Of a stretch of 8,912 nt of DNA, positions 7,326 through 8,912 are shown piece after piece. The stretch covers positions 1 to 8,912 of the forward strand of contig CANLWQ010000068.1 in the NCBI GenBank assembly GCA_947494405.1, in the 5' to 3' direction. Origin of the DNA: Comamonadaceae bacterium. Its GTDB lineage: Bacteria > Pseudomonadota > Gammaproteobacteria > Burkholderiales > Burkholderiaceae_C. How positions within the stretch are numbered: position 1 is the stretch's first letter; each line of letters starts with the position of its first letter. A program made the translations under genes and the position numbers. The notes beneath the pieces were generated by a model, which made no database searches, was not told where the DNA came from, and saw nothing but the letters and a program-made list of their open reading frames with translations.

Positions 7326-8912
7326 ATGCGGATGCGCCCCCACACATGGTCCTACAGCATCCGGCTGTTTGTAGCGACCGCAGTGATTGCTGTGGCAACG
7401 GCCTTGCTCCTCACATTTCAATTGATTCAAAGGCAAGCCCTGATCGATCAAAGCCAGTTGAGAGTTGACTCACAGGCCGCACCGGCTTTTTTGCTTGACC
7501 GCGAATTTTTACGTTTCCAGCACGCTCTGGCATTGCATTTGTACAAAACCACCCCCTTGTCAAAGGATGATGTGCTGCTGCGGCTGGACCTGCTCGCCAG
7601 CAAAGTAGACATTGTTCGCGAGTCCCCCGGCATGGCTTTCATCTTTAAAAATCCGGACAACATCGAAAGCGTTGAAAAGATTGCTGAGTTTGTGCAAAGA
7701 GCGCAGCAAGCGCTACATACATCCAACAGTGGCTCCAAAGAATTGCGCCAACTGTTCCAAGACATGTCAGCTTTCACTGCACAAGCCCATTCCTTGGGCA
7801 CCTCGGCAGACTTGATGGCCTCCATGGTGATGGAGCAACAATTCGCCGACTTGTTGGCGCAAAACCGGCATATCACTTGGCTGACCTTGGCCTTGTTGGT
7901 CTTTTTAATGGCGACAGCCGTTGGCCTGTTATCTCGTCATCGTTCGCAGCAAAAGGAAAATGCTGCACTCACCACTTTGAACGAGCAATTGCGCCAAGCG
8001 CAGCAAGATGCAGAAGCTGCCAGCCGTGGCAAAAGCCTGTTCTTGGCCAATATGAGTCACGAGTTGCGCACGCCCTTCAACGGCATCATGGGTATTTTGG
8101 GTGTGTTGGCGACCACGCCGCTGAGCCCACAACAAGCCGATTTAATTCACACGGTGAACAATTCCGCAGAGCATTTCTTGAAACTGCTCAACGATATTTT
8201 GGATGCATCCGCACTTGAGTCCGGCAAGATAAGCATGCAAGCCGAAGAAGTGGATTTGCGCGCGCTCATGATGGATGTGCACGCCATCATGCTGCCCTTG
8301 GCCATGCACAAAAACCTTGACTTCACGCTCCATGACCTACCAGTCCAAGCTTTTTGGGTGAAATCCGATGGCACTCGCTTGCGCCAGATCTTGCTCAATC
8401 TGCTGAACAACGCCATCAAGTTCACCGAAAAAGGTCAGGTCGGTCTGCAATTTCAACAAATCAACGATGCCAAAGGCCAGCCGTTTTTTGAGTTTGCAGT
8501 CAGCGACACCGGCATAGGCATCCATGCGGAGTCGCTGAGCAAATTGTTTCAGCGCTTCTATCAAGTCGATTCCGGTTTATCGCGCCAGTCTTCTGGTGCA
8601 GGTCTGGGCTTGGAAATTTCCTTGGGACTGGCACGCTTGCTCCATGGCGACATTCTGGTTGAAAGCCAACCGGGTCAGGGTTCGACATTTCGCGTAAGAC
8701 TGCCCTGGGTGCCACACAAGCCAGCCACCGCTGAGGTGATCAGCCCTGTCAAAGTAGACACCACCTCGCAAGTCAAACCCGTTAGCCTGCGCATACTGGT
8801 GGCCGAAGACCACCCTGTGAATCAAAAATTTCTAGAGGTTTTATTGCAACGCATGGGCCACACCGCCACTTTTTGTGACAACGGCGCATTGGCTTTGCAA
8901 GCTTTGCAAGAA
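7326..8912 (+). CDS. Membrane hybrid sensor histidine kinase with receiver domain, cut at right edge
   Basis: The frame is open from the ATG at 7326 through 529 codons to the window end. The order is: transmembrane helix 1 (about 14-34), a periplasmic region of about 148 residues (35-182) that I do not recognise as a named sensor domain, helix 2 (about 183-202), a glutamine-rich probable coiled coil (about 205-240), then the kinase core. The HisKA H-box MSHELRTPFNGIMG has the phosphoacceptor His245. The ATPase domain has the N-box LLNLLNNAIKF (Asn362), G1 DTGIGI (394-399), F-box LFQRFYQVD and G2 GAGLGL (424-429). A receiver domain begins near 488 (LRILVAEDHPVNQ) with acidic Glu494-Asp495. Its phosphoacceptor Asp and any later receiver or Hpt domains lie beyond the window. 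No HAMP or PAS domain is visible. The ATG at 7326 is preferred over one at 7332; neither has a Shine-Dalgarno sequence. The gene is probably co-transcribed with the exported protein upstream. Output and ligand are unknown. Confidence 0.92.
   Translation, partial: MRMRPHTWSYSIRLFVATAVIAVATALLLTFQLIQRQALIDQSQLRVDSQAAPAFLLDREFLRFQHALALHLYKTTPLSKDDVLLRLDLLASKVDIVRESPGMAFIFKNPDNIESVEKIAEFVQRAQQALHTSNSGSKELRQLFQDMSAFTAQAHSLGTSADLMASMVMEQQFADLLAQNRHITWLTLALLVFLMATAVGLLSRHRSQQKENAALTTLNEQLRQAQQDAEAASRGKSLFLANMSHELRTPFNGIMGILGVLATTPLSPQQADLIHTVNNSAEHFLKLLNDILDASALESGKISMQAEEVDLRALMMDVHAIMLPLAMHKNLDFTLHDLPVQAFWVKSDGTRLRQILLNLLNNAIKFTEKGQVGLQFQQINDAKGQPFFEFAVSDTGIGIHAESLSKLFQRFYQVDSGLSRQSSGAGLGLEISLGLARLLHGDILVESQPGQGSTFRVRLPWVPHKPATAEVISPVKVDTTSQVKPVSLRILVAEDHPVNQKFLEVLLQRMGHTATFCDNGALALQALQE

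Noticed and set aside
7448..7876. A 142-codon open frame on the minus strand with many Ser and Cys
   Set aside because: It is antisense to the sensor region of the hybrid kinase, which has continuous in-frame membrane helices and kinase motifs. The composition is typical of a shadow frame.

Overview
The window looks like a piece of a betaproteobacterial chromosome, most likely Burkholderiales and probably a Comamonadaceae relative such as Limnohabitans or Rhodoferax. This rests on the tightly packed ribF-ileS-lspA cluster, the residues around the IleS editing pocket ([12 protein letters not shown]), the RibF N-terminus ([13 protein letters not shown]) and the moderately GC-rich coding sequence. 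The genus is inferred from recalled family patterns, not from a search.

Layout: (1) 1-91, minus strand: the first 30 codons of a gene leaving the left edge, probably an HNH endonuclease, divergent from ribF. (2) 185-4584, plus strand: ribF (FMN/FAD synthesis), ileS (isoleucyl-tRNA synthetase) and lspA (lipoprotein signal peptidase). ribF and ileS overlap by 4 bases and ileS-lspA are 3 bases apart, so this is one operon with probable translational coupling. (3) 4626-5609, minus strand: a zinc-free quinone oxidoreductase of the zeta-crystallin family, convergent with lspA. (4) 5694-6623, plus strand: a ten-helix EamA/DMT-type transporter, divergent from the oxidoreductase across 84 bases that hold a small perfect palindrome. 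(5) 6631-6793: a gene-free, about 90% A+T island that contrasts sharply with everything around it. (6) 6794-7315 and 7326 to the right edge, plus strand: a small exported protein with a molybdopterin-oxidoreductase-like fold, followed 10 bases later by a membrane hybrid histidine kinase whose receiver domain is cut by the window end.

The left two thirds is core housekeeping. The right end is the accessory-looking part: a two-gene sensory module behind an AT-rich leader. The small secreted protein has no cysteine in its mature part, although sulfite-oxidase-type enzymes use one to bind molybdenum. This suggests it is not a conventional molybdoenzyme and may act as a periplasmic ligand-binding or signalling partner of the kinase. 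That pairing is the best candidate here for something not well described. No tRNA, rRNA, CRISPR array, transposase or integrase was found. The longest gene-free stretch is the roughly 170 bases from 6624 to 6793.
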